DNA of 64,000 nt from Rhizopus arrhizus (Eukaryota; Mucoromycota; Mucoromycetes; Mucorales; Rhizopodaceae), in contig JAKZZE010000024.1 of the NCBI GenBank assembly GCA_024220505.1, positions 186,001 through 250,000 on the forward strand, read 5' to 3'. A program made the position numbers and the translations under genes. The notes beneath the pieces were generated by a model. That model saw only the letters and a program-made list of their open reading frames with translations, was not told the DNA's origin and searched no databases. Shown here one piece after another: positions 54,009 through 64,000 of the stretch. Numbering within the stretch: position 1 is the first letter of the stretch; each line of letters opens with the position of its first letter.

Positions 54009-54586
54009 TGTTATGTTCTGGTAAAGTAATTCAGGAATAAAAATAAAACCAAAGAATACTTTTTGAGACTGAACTTTATTTAAGACAATCTTAATTGTTA
54101 AAAAGAAATCATTACAAAGTCTACTATTTATATTCTTCTATCAGTTGGCGGGTAAATGAGTAGTTATGAGCGTAGATCCAATAGTTGACATGTTTGATTG
54201 AAGAATGATTACTGAATCGATTATGAAAATTTTTAATTCGTTGTTTTTATAGATCTTATTGTTCTTTAACTGATCTGGGAGAATTGTCCCGTCTTCATTG
54301 AGAGTAAAGATATATTTATATGAAATGCCTCCAGTCAGATCAAAGTTGACTAGGTACCTGATCCATTATTATTCATTTACAGAATTGATGAATAGTAAAG
54401 GTCATGACTTATTTATTGTTCATGTTTACTTTATAGGAAATCTAATAGTGATAGTTTTATATAAAAAAGAAGAAGAATATATTTTATTTGATAAAGATTT
54501 AAATTATTATCTTTTATCAATTTTAATATACTTCTTTTAGTTGTGATTATTCAATGTCCGTTATGATCAGACGCTGTTCTACAACA
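54009..54586 (-). repeat. LTR A, copy 2 (5' LTR of chromovirus A)
   Basis: 578 bp, same termini as copies 1 and 3, with small differences from copy 1 near the start (for example AATTCAGG versus AAATAAGG). The element side has TTTTACTTTTTGAATTCC rather than a TGG-type tRNA primer site. The right flank is the C-terminal part of a Tc1-like transposase. Confidence 0.9.
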
Positions 54587-55003
54587 GTTTAAGCAGTACG
54601 ATTTTCCTCCTATCTCTATGGATGAACTATGGACTCATACGTTCGAGACTTGGTACGAAATTACCGAAAAAGAATGTCAAATTTATATTGAAACTATGCC
54701 TCAACGATGTATTGACATTATAGAAAATAAGGGTCTTTGGATCAAGTATTAGCGCACACTTTTAAATAAAAACCTTATTGTAAAACATCGGTCCCAAAAT
54801 TGTACAAGTGTAGTCGGCATTTGTAAACGGTCATAACTCCATCAAAGCTGATTTTATCGTCGACTAAATAATATTAGCAAAACGCCAAGAAGCTATACTT
54901 TCGAATGATGTATAACATGCTGTAGCTTATTTATCGTTTTAGTGTCGATAAATCCTACTGAAGCAAAAAATGCAAAACACTTGTACAATTTTGTGAGCCA
55001 CTG
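54587..55003 (+). pseudogene. Tc1-like element Q, C-terminal transposase fragment and right end
   Basis: 54588-54752 encode FKQYDFPPISMDELWTHTF, ETWYEITEKECQIYIETMPQ and then RCIDIIENKGLWIKY and a stop, the typical C terminus of a Tc1 transposase. The element ends at 55003 (TTGTGAGCCACTG) next to TA. It lies inside a fragment of element P. The N-terminal part (39580-39960) sits on the other side of the rearrangement. Confidence 0.82.
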
Positions 55004-55005
55004 TA

Positions 55006-55131
55006 TATAAATTACAATGACTAGTATATCCTCCTTCTAGTACAGTTTCATGACTATTGCAATTACCATGAGCAGGTAATGGTAGTTAAAAGCTGAAAAA
55101 AAGTTTTGTGCACCAGTTTTGTCCGCTACTG
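55006..55131 (-). repeat. End fragment of Tc1-like element P
   Basis: 126 bp reverse-complementary to the left end of the copy at 49815, ending CCGCTACTG at TA 55132-55133. Element Q is inserted at a TA in it. It interrupts the protease frame of element F (downstream). Confidence 0.85.
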
Positions 55132-55133
55132 TA

Positions 55134-57297
55134 TATTAATCCAAGTGCAGGCTGTTTTGATCCATTTCCTAATGTAAAAATGCTTTCCGATGCTGCGTCG
55201 ATTTCTAAATTTAATGCATCCGCAAGTGCTTTTGACATACAAGTTTTAGCTGCTCCACAGTCGATTAAAGCTTTGATCTTTTTGTCACCAAGGAATATAT
55301 GTGAATATACGGCAGTTGTGTTGAATTCCTCGTCTTCAATCAGCGCCATTGTCTGCGGTTGCGTTTTATTTTTGTTAGAGTCCCGTTTAGGTCTGCATCC
55401 AGTTACCAACTTCCGCCTTAAAGAAGGTGCTACAGCAATTAAGTCGCCAATTTGTATGTCGGCTTTGTGGTTCAGCACATCTGATACAATATCGTATTTG
55501 ATTTCGGATGGAGATCTTTTTGCTCTAGGCTTTTTGGGCTTTGACCTCTCTTCCATCTGAATATCTGTTTCTATTGGCTCTTGCCTTGGTTGTACCTGTT
55601 GTTGTATTTGAGTTGCATTATTGGGTTGAACAGGTGTTGGGGTTATTTCTTCTATATGTGTGCGTGTCGTTACTTTTTTATTGACTGATGGTCCGGCTGT
55701 TTGCTTTCCTTTAGCTGTTCTTATTGTTTTAGCATACGGGGCAGGCGTGACATCAGGTGGCCTTTCACTTCGTACAGCAGCAAATAGATCTTCGTGGCAA
55801 TTGCAATGTGTGTGATCTTTTTCAGTTAACATGGCATTTAGTTGATGTTGTGGATTGTTATTGTTATTAATGGATTTTGGTTTATGTTGGGTGCTCGATT
55901 GACCATCTCCTTGCTTAAAGGCAACCGACCCATTTAGTTTTTTGGTTGTTGGTTTTGGTTGGAGCCTTGTTGCTGGTTATTAGAATTGTCATCGGCTCGG
56001 CTGTTATACCTATTATTATAATTGTTATTAGGACGTCCATATCTGTCATTACTATAATTGTTGTTGTTATAGTTGTTGCGATTATTGCGGCCATAGGTTT
56101 CTGTTGTATTGCTGACGTTGGTTATCCAGCTCTGAGCGTATAGTACGTTGTATAAGATCCACTAGTTCCTGTTGCTGACTAAGATGATTACTTTGTTGGC
56201 TGTAGTTACGATTGTGAGAGTACGTATTGGAACCATATTGAGCACGTCTTGGTGTTGCGTCCATTGCAGTCAATTGATTTTGATTAGTGGTTAATCCATA
56301 AGCAGGGATAATAGCTGGTTGTCGTTCAGCATCATATAATTCAATGTTGTGATTATTATTTTGACGACGTTTATTCTGCTCCATTTCATGCTCGATGAGG
56401 GCTTGATTAGCATTTCTTGGTATGAAGGGATTGTTCACCATTGATATTTTACGAGGCTTATTAGCATACCACCATCCTTCGGCGTGAGTCATCCAATCTT
56501 GAGTGGTTTGTGGAATAGGCGTGTTGTTTCTCTCGATTAATAAAATTAACAAATAAATCAAATAATCGATGAGTCTCTTGAACCTCTTTATTGAGTAAGG
56601 ACGAGAGAGAGAGAGCCCATTCAATACAAACTACGTCTTAGAATATAACAATATGATTTAGGGTCCGAGGTAGTACGGTATAAATTGTGTGGGCTGTTTA
56701 TCGTACATAGCACGAAGTGCTATATATGATATACAGTCAAATTATTAATTTTAAGAATCTTTTGAGTGATCTCACACGACATTAAGGAAATTATTAGAGT
56801 AAATACGACATGGTTCTCGTACTACTTTGTATACAAAATTGCTTAATCTCGGGCAATAGCCCAGCACGGAATCTACTTTCGATTACTGCTTCATCCTTGA
56901 TTTCGGCAAGACCAGCAGCTTCTTGTAACCTTGCAAAGAATATCTGGGGATGCTCTTGCTCTCCCTGATACATTTCGTTAAATTGTAATTCGTAACGCTG
57001 TATGAGTTCTGGTGTTATATAACGAGCTTTCAGACTTGCAATTGCTTGTTCATATTCCATTCCAGGGTTATCCTTGAGTATAACTTTCTCAAAGAGTGTC
57101 TTGGCAGGGCCACGCAATTGTGCCTTGAGTATGGTTCGCTTTCTTGCATTTTTCGTAATATCATTAATGTCCATATACGATTCTAAGACTTCCTGAAAGT
57201 GTCGAAAGTCTTCACCTTCGTAACCATGGAATTCGATGAGTAGAGGGCGGTTGTTAGGGATGATATTACTATTGGCCAACGCGATTTGTTCGGGCAT
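55134..57297 (-). pseudogene. Gag-protease remnant of another Ty3-type element (F)
   Basis: Start MPEQIALANSN at 57297. The retrotransposon gag region has IEFHGYEGEDFRHFQEVLES and RGPAKTLFEKVI and runs into a solo LTR (56509-56810). After removal of the LTR and one TGGTT copy, the frame continues as TTQDWMTHAEGWWY. A +1 shift near 56095 leads into an Asn-rich tail (NNYNNNNYSNDRYGRPNN), with stops near 55930. The protease is in 55832-55134 with KIKALIDCGAAKTCMSKALA, where DCGA replaces the usual DTGA/DSGA. Element P then cuts it. No reverse transcriptase remains in the window. Confidence 0.8.
56509..56810 (+). repeat. Solo LTR, family D
   Basis: 302 bp, TGTGGAATAGG...AAATACGACA, flanked by TGGTT (56504-56508 and 56811-56815). 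It contains the short palindrome TAGCACGAAGTGCTA and a CT/GA-rich stretch. Its removal restores the gag frame of element F. Fragments of a second copy are at 40726-40774 and 42403-42505. Confidence 0.92.
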
Positions 57298-58602
57298 GTC
57301 AATGTGAGGTAAGCTTGATAGTAAATCGTTAAGGAATTCGAGTTTGTAAATTTTTATTATTTTTGAGTCTTGAAGTCTTGATTTTTGATTTGATGTCCCT
57401 CGTAGTGACCACCAAATGTTATTTTTCTGAGTAGTAAAGGTTGTTATTAATAAAGAGAGTTTTCTTGAGTTTTTACAAGTTTAGTTGCTTGATGTGACCA
57501 CCAGATCTTTTAAGTAAGATCAAATATAAGATAAAAGATAAAGATAAAAATAAAGGGAACAGGAACTTTTATAACAAAAGATTGCCTGTTTGTTTAAATA
57601 AAAAAATAAAATAAAAGGAATTGAACTTGAGTTATTTATTTTACTGAAAAAAACTGAATTGAATTGACTTCAACAAGAGAAGGTATTTATATTGTTTCTT
57701 TGTTTGTGATTTTGACCTTTTTCACAAAAATGAAAGTTTTCATTTGACCGACAATTTTCGATCTAATGACTAAAGTCGCTATTTTGAAAATTTTCGGCTT
57801 GATCGGGTGTTACATTGTTACTTTCTTCTTGGTTGCAATACTGTTTGGTGAGTTATTGTTTGGTCAGATTTGATTGGCAATATTAACTTTTGGATCGTTT
57901 GAAAAGATCGTTCCTTTTGTTCGTTCAAAAAGTTGGTTCTTGCGTTACATTACAATACTGTAAGATTGGAGTTTATAGGGTTTTTATAGTGTTAAATAGG
58001 TTTGATTTAAGAGAGGCTTGATATAAGATCAAAGATTTAAGTAGGATTTGATTCCAAAAAGAGTAATGATTTGAATATGAGTTGCTTGAGTAAAGTGACC
58101 ACCAGATCTTGTTAAGTAGATCAGACTATTTTGAGTAAAGTAAAAATAAAAAGGTAAAATAAAGATAAAATAAAATAAAAAGGATTTACAATGAAGTGTA
58201 TACACTTCAAGGGACTTCTTGTTCTTGATGTTATGTAAAATAAAAGAAAAACAAAAGATATTTACTTTGTATGATATTTATTAAAATAATCAAAAGTAAA
58301 GTAAAATAAAAGTAAGTTCAAAAGTAAGTAAGTAAGTAAGTCTTGATTGCTGTTAAAATGTCGAGGTATTTATATGTTGTTATTTTATATTGGTTGGCTT
58401 GTAGGTTTGTGTTTTAATAGAGTAAAGTTTGCTTGTAAAGCTTGATTGTAAGGTTAAGATTGCCTTGTAAGTTGTTGTTTAATATCGAATTTAAGCGGAT
58501 GCTTGTTAAGTAGTGACCACCAGATCTTATTTGTAAGATCAATACGATGTTTCTTGATAAAAGTTAAAATAGAGTAAAAAGTTTAAGTGAACAGGGACTT
58601 TC
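57298..58602. repeat. LTR and primer-binding-site remnants of element F and relatives
   Basis: Element F's 5' LTR seems to start at 57417 (TGTTATTTTTC). Just inside it the minus strand has TGGTGGTCAC, a plausible tRNA primer site (57405-57414). The same ten bases recur at 57494-57503, 58095-58104 and 58513-58522, each next to AGATCT and usually a TG-initial LTR-like start. Sequence between is AT-rich with TATTTATAT and AATAAAA signals. No coding. Confidence 0.6.
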
Positions 58603-59170
58603 TGTTGTATAATGGTAATAGTTATTAAGAAAAAGGTAGAAACAAAAATAAAGAAACAGTGTAGGTACTTTTTGAGACTGATCTTTATTTCAGTTTAAGT
58701 TAAAGTAAAAATTATTCTAATTGAAGGCAGGTATTTATATCTTATTGAGTGAGTGGCTTGATATCTTCTATTGTAAGCGTTCTTCTAATATTCAGGTACT
58801 TTAGCAAGTGTCATCTATAATTATGATTATGAAAACTTTTCATTTGTTCTTTTGTATGTCTGTCATAGATTATCTTTTATTCTGGGAATTCCTCACTGAT
58901 TTGAATAACGTTATTTTACGCGTTATTTCAATTATATGAAAGATTAGCAATATTCCTGATATTGGATTGGATCTTGTTATTTTAGTTGATACTTCTTCTT
59001 ATCAAAGAACTCTCATTAATACAAAACATATTCTAAAAGAATATGTTTAATTGGAATTGATTGTATGATCTTATTTAAATAAACTTATATTTTTATTTTA
59101 TTTAATTATGATCTTGTATTAAGACTTATATTTATCAATGTCTACTACGATCAGTTACTGTTCTACAACA
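58603..59170 (+). repeat. Solo LTR C with clean target duplication
   Basis: 568 bp, TGTTGTATAATGG...CTGTTCTACAACA, flanked by CTTTC (58598-58602 and 59171-59175). It is similar throughout to 40158-40725 with scattered substitutions. It interrupts the LTR remnants of the element F family. Confidence 0.93.
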
Positions 59171-60180
59171 CTTTCTTGTTAAAGTTTGTTAATTATTGAG
59201 TAAAAATATATGATTTATTTAAACTGACTAACAATTTCTTCACAAAAAGATGGGATATATATATGAATAATATTTTTTTTGTTTTCTTTTTTGCTTTTCT
59301 TATTTTTTTAACCTTTTTTATATTTTCAACTTTTTTTATCTTTTCAACATTTTTTATATTTTTAATTTTTTTTATCTTTCTGGCTTGACTCGGCTAATCT
59401 CTGTGTATCCTTATTGCCATTTTCGTTACAATGTTTTTGAGTTGTGAGATTGGAGTTTGTAGGGTTTATATAGTATAAAATAGGTTTGTTTTATAAGATT
59501 CTTGATGTGAGACCAAAGTTTCGTATAGAGTTTGGTTCCAAAAGTAGTAATAATTTGAATATAAGTTGGCCTGTAATAAGTGACCACCAGATCTTGTTAA
59601 GTAGATCAAACTGTTGTGAATAAAATAAAGTAAAAAGATAAAAAAAGGGATTACAATGAAGTGTATTTGCTTCAAGGGACTTCTTGTTCTTGATATTAGA
59701 TAAAATAAAAGAAAAACAAAAGAGATTTACTTTGTATGATATTTATTAAAATAATCAAAAAGTAAAGTAAATAAGTGAAGTAAAACAAAAGTTAAAAGTG
59801 AAGTAAGTCAAGAGTAAGTTAAAAGTATAAGAAATATTGAAGTTATTTATATGTTTTTGGCTTTTCTGATTATATGCTGTTTTTGATGATTTTGTGGATA
59901 TTCTGTGTTTTTTTGTATTTTTCTGGATTTATCTGTATTCATACGTATTTGTTTGTATTTTCCTGGATTTGAATTAGTTGGAGAGAGAAAAGTCAAATGC
60001 TGCAAAAGTTTGCTGCATTGTGTTACAATATGATTCAAGGGATTATTAGTTCTTCCTATTTATAAAATAAAAGAAGTATTTTGTTTCAAAGGAGATTTAT
60101 TTGGATAAGGTAAGATAATAATAATAATTATAATAATGCTTGATAAATTGTTGATATTGTGAGATTGGAGTTTATATGCA
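59171..60180. repeat. Further LTR remnants
   Basis: 59440-59830 resembles 57960-58330 (GATTGGAGTTT, TAGGGTTT, then TTGGTTCCAAAA, GTGACCACCAGATCTTGTTA, ACAATGAAGTGTAT, TTCAAGGGACTTCTTGTTCT). The fifth TGGTGGTCAC box (minus) is at 59580-59589, next to AGATC and a TGTTAAG start at 59594. Another GAGATTGGAGTTTAT occurs near 60160. No coding. Confidence 0.6.
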
Positions 60181-61697
60181 CTACGGCGCAAAAAATCTCC
60201 GCATTTCGCTTCTTGTAGACGCAGATTAGCAAAATAAAAATGCTAAAAATGTCGAATTTAGCAAAATTTAAAGCGAAATTGGAGTAACATTGGAATAAAA
60301 CATGATGCTACATGAACTCTCATACGCTTTCACATAACAATTTAATTGGATGAGGCAAAGTTGGAGTAAAATGGAGTAAAATTGGTCTAAAGTATAACAA
60401 TTTAATTGGACGAGGCAGACATTAGCTGTTCTGTATATAAGCAGAGTATGGCTATGTTTAATCAATTATGTCCAGTAAAATGGGTAGGTTTATTATTGTA
60501 TAGGGCAGTATAAATGGACAAATTTAAATGATTTAATAATACGATGCTTTATTTATTTTATTATATTATTCATTTAATATGCAATTGAATAAAAAAAAAA
60601 AGGGATAATAAAAAAAAAGGAATAATAAAAGAAAAGGAATAACAAAAGAAAAGGAATACAGAATGAACAGATCCAATATAATCGTACGTCATTACTTACC
60701 TGTCCTCGACAATATTCAATGCAACCCATTTAGCAGATTTAATTACTTTCAACAATCTACATTGCAATCTACATTCAACAGAATAATTAATATTTAAACA
60801 TATGCAATTTTATTTCTATTTACCAAAATCGTTTTCCTTTTTTTTTTATCACATGATGGATAATTGTCTTATACAACCATTGTTACTTTTCCTCAAGTCC
60901 GTGCGCCTATGCTTTATTGGGTTTAATAATACTCTATCATCATTGCTGTTATCGTTAATATCATTACAGTTGCTTCATACAAAATCCACATTGCAAAATA
61001 AAACAAAGTATTAAAATCTAATAAAAAACATCAGTTAAGAAAAAAGTAACAAGCAAACAAATTATACCTTTTGTCTTGTTCAAACATACTATCTATACAA
61101 TATGTTATTGGTTAAGGTTCAATCTATCTGAAGCAGCATAGAGTATAATTTTACCTAATATCAACAGCATACACAATATGAAACAACACACCAAACATAG
61201 TATACAAAAGCAGAGGATGAATAGTTGCGACAAACTGGTCTACAGCATGATAGAGTATTGATTATACAGCTAGGTTGCACACTACAGATAGAGTCAGTAA
61301 GATGTCAAGGTAAGTAGCGGAAAGGAATACAAATAATGATATAAAGAAGAGCAAGGGTTGTTGCAAGTTGTAATGTAGCCATAACTAAGTTTTCTTTTCA
61401 TTAGTGAACCATTCGTTAAAAACATCTTGTTTGACTAAAGCTCTCGCAATATTTGAAGTAAAAGAATACTAGAGCTTACTATAAGCAAAGATAAAAAGAA
61501 ATGGTTAAAAGGAATACAACATTCAACAACTTCATACCCATGCAACATAATAATTGTTTTTTTTTTTTTCATTTGTAATGCGTTGACTGTTTGAGCTGAT
61601 TTAGTTTTAGCTATTTTGTTTTCAAAACATGGTGCATATCAGCAATAACTAAAAGTATCAAAAACTGTTAACAAAGTAGAGTAATAATGAATATACG

Positions 61698-61734
<37 letters not shown>

Positions 61735-63884
61735 TAAAAAAAAGAAAAAAATAAAATAATGCTTTAAAATCCATGCAAGTTTATTTCATATAATTAACGT
61801 CATAGGACCAATGGCATTGAAGAATAATAACTAAGCTATATAAAAAAGTACCAACATTACCATCATGGAGATCTAGTCATGACAAGACAATTCTAAACGA
61901 CATTTAACAAATAATAGCAGAATTTATTTAACAAAAGATAAAACAATAAAAGAAAAAGAAACAATTATATTCTTCTCTTTTATTTTGACGACGAGAAGTA
62001 GGACAAGTGCCAGAACGGGTGGTAGACATAATGGTATGCTTTCCGATCTTTAATGCCTTTTTCTTCATTTCATTTATGTAGCCTTCTTTTTTTTTATTTT
62101 TTTATGCTTTTATGCCTATGTCTATGATTTAATAACTTCTTTTTCCATGTTCTTTTTTTTAATTACCATCAAAACTCCATCCAAAATATATATCTAATCT
62201 TCTCTTATGTATTGCTGTATTCACGTAAATCACTTTTCGACTATAATCCAAATAAATTCTATGCATATGTTTCTATGCTTAAAACCTTTTACAAGAAACT
62301 ATTTTTATACGTTTTGTAGCTGTAATAAAAAAAATCGTTTTAAGAGTTTTTAAACAAAGCTTCAGGTTTTGTATCTGTTAACAAGTTGCACTGCAAAATG
62401 ATATGTTATTTGACACCTTCCATTATCTCTACAGTGTTACGTTGTTGTTAAAGGGATTTATAGCCTTATATCCAATATGCTAATCAAAATAAGATTTTTT
62501 TTTCATTATGAGTACTGAACCTGTATGTTTTTTTTTTTTTTTCCTACCAAATAAAGACTTTTTTTCTACTAAATATTTCATAAAGCATAGGACTAAACGG
62601 AATGTAGCTCATATACTATAAACATACATTAGATGCAATGTATATCAACAAACGATCACTATTTACCTTAAAAAAAAGCTAATTCTTGTTAAATAATTGT
62701 AAAAACTAGATTAAGGTACAAGATAAATAATAACAGTTTAATTGTTAGCAAGTGTTTAGAATAGTAAAAATAATTACGAGCCGTAAGAATTTCGTAGCAG
62801 GATTACATGAAGAAAGAAAAGAAGTACAATCGGAAGTTTCTTGTACTTTTTGAAACGCTTGTAAGTTATAACGACGTCATCCTAGAGCATTTGCAAACTC
62901 GTTTTTTTTTTTTTTTATTACAATTATTTTTGAAATTCGGTTTATTTTAATTCATGATTACAACAATTATTAGTAGTCAAACAGATTGAATTCCTTTGGC
63001 TTCAATTAAACTGACTATAACAGAGAAAAAGTATAATAACAAAGGACAACCTACTCAAATCAATATTTTTACCCGATGAGGAAGTAATTTATAAACAAAT
63101 TACTTTATTGTATATGATCTGAATTTGATAATAGTTTATACAACTCTTTTTTATATCTATTACGCATTTATATTCTTCAGTTTATTCCTCCATATTTAAT
63201 ACAAAAAAATAAAGATTCACAACTATGACAAATTACTCTCAGTTCAATTAACATAAAAAGTTTGTAATGTAACTCGACTAGTAAAAGTATAATGAAGCAG
63301 TACTACAATTGGATACAAAGAAAAGTTACAGCAATCAAAGCATATCTTGTTTAAATTTGCTAAAATAAATAGAACTAAAGGCACAGGTGCATTACTGACT
63401 CTTTGCCATAATGCTTACATGTCTTCTTTTTCACATTTTAAGTTTCCATTAAAAACATATCAGCTAGAGCACAAGATGTGGAAGTGGTTTAAGATACGAC
63501 AATTGACAGAGGCATAAAAAACGTAAGCTTTGTTCTTTTTTTTTTTATATTTTTGGCAGTAATGGAGTTATAAGTTGTCTCTTTTTTTGTTGTTGCAAAT
63601 TATCTATTCTAAAAACAACCACAAAATATAGTTCTAGAAACAAAAAAGAGAGTCGCAGAATGTTTTTTTAAAAAAATAAAAAATTGTACACAATCTACTT
63701 TCTTTGTAATTGCTTAAAAAACTAATGAAAAGGAATCTTTTTTTACGACCATTACAATCATAAAGCAGAAAAATGCAAGTTGTGTAATATCGGTTCGTTA
63801 CGTCTTTTAACAGCAAAACTCAGGTTTTATATAGTTTAAAAAGTGATTTTGCCAAGTAGATCCAGCCCATTTCAATATTTACCT

Positions 63885-63917
<33 letters not shown>

Positions 63918-64000
63918 GGAGCAATAAAAATGAATGGAGCATTTTAAAAAAAAAATGCGGAGAACAACCAAAAAATAAACTCAAAAATACACCAGAAGCG
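60181..64000. other. AT-rich region without recognisable genes
   Basis: 3.8 kb of very AT-rich DNA. A 23-bp direct repeat (TAACAATTTAATTGGA(T/C)GAGGCA) occurs at about 60336 and 60392. Long A runs lie at 61698-61728 and 63886-63914. A short, more GC-rich minus-strand frame at 61974-62031 begins MSTTRSGTCPTSRRQNKREE but stops soon and lacks a clear splice donor. All other frames are short and low-complexity. It could be 3' flanking, non-coding RNA or pericentromere-like sequence; I see no evidence to choose. Confidence 0.5.

Larger units (their letters stand above)
44655..54586 (-). mobile_element. Chromovirus A, dead, with nested Tc1-like insertions
   Basis: Minus-strand Ty3-type element: 5' LTR 54009-54586, gag-protease 53975-52104, pol pieces 49812-49185 and 47524-45251, 3' LTR 44655-45230. 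The LTRs differ by several substitutions and indels, so it is older than chromovirus 1. Tc1-like elements interrupt it at 47525-49184 and 49815-51444, and a 602-bp LTR-like block lies at 51466-52067. The outer flanks (GGTAT left, GTTTA right) do not match, consistent with recombination with another copy of the same LTR. Confidence 0.88.

Noticed and set aside
1..64000. tRNA or rRNA genes and CRISPR arrays
   Set aside because: I looked for cloverleaf-like boxes and for regularly spaced repeats with unique spacers and found none that stands up; the repeated TGGTGGTCAC boxes are irregularly spaced and LTR-associated.

Overview
The window looks like a piece of an AT-rich filamentous fungal genome, most likely an early-diverging (Mucoromycota-type) fungus. 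The reasons are small phase-consistent introns of about 45-75 bp with GT/TAG-CAG ends, fungal-type housekeeping genes, chromodomain Ty3 retrotransposons (chromoviruses), LINEs and many Tc1-like elements. The taxon is inferred from overall character, not from a marker gene.

Layout. (1) 1-8955: a LINE whose ORF runs off the left edge. It is split by an intact, apparently young 6.2-kb chromovirus (1570-7774) with 423-bp LTRs that look identical and an ATTAC target duplication. (2) 9200-31559: a compact block of ordinary genes. In order: FCP1/SCP-like HAD protein, GSK-3 kinase, Golgi GDPase (GDA1), cis-prenyltransferase, RING-SNF2 ATPase (ULS1/RAD5-like), small membrane protein, AP endonuclease, Thr-rich cell-surface protein, an unrecognised 205-aa protein, MFAP1-like splicing factor, aquaglyceroporin, and a fungal-specific transcription-factor domain protein. 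I resolved exon joins by eye; every joined frame is open and divisible by three. (3) 31560-35810: gene and transposon debris (an orphan ORF, a fragmentary unknown gene, a DDE_3 transposase with a frameshift, and a Merlin/IS1016-like fragment). (4) 35840-57300: a dense nest of mobile elements. One LINE is in two pieces on opposite strands, and at least five LTR families occur as solo or full copies. A dead chromovirus and a second gag-protease remnant are each invaded by Tc1-like elements. (5) 57300-60180: a cluster of LTR and primer-binding-site remnants. (6) 60181-64000: very AT-rich sequence with no gene I can support.

The most informative signal is structural. The two halves of the second LINE (36108-38999 minus, 42592-44654 plus) each end at the same LTR family with matching GGTAT target-site copies, and their reading frames join. 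An inversion between oppositely oriented LTRs therefore cut the LINE. A second, smaller inversion between another inverted LTR pair (40158-40725 / 41999-42402) explains the splitting of a 302-bp solo LTR family. Several insertions can be excised on paper with exact target duplications and restored frames, which gives a relative order of events.

Limits: no alignments were run. LTR identity, domain limits and family names are visual judgements. Splice sites rest on consensus, phase and known motifs. I saw no tRNA, rRNA or CRISPR array.
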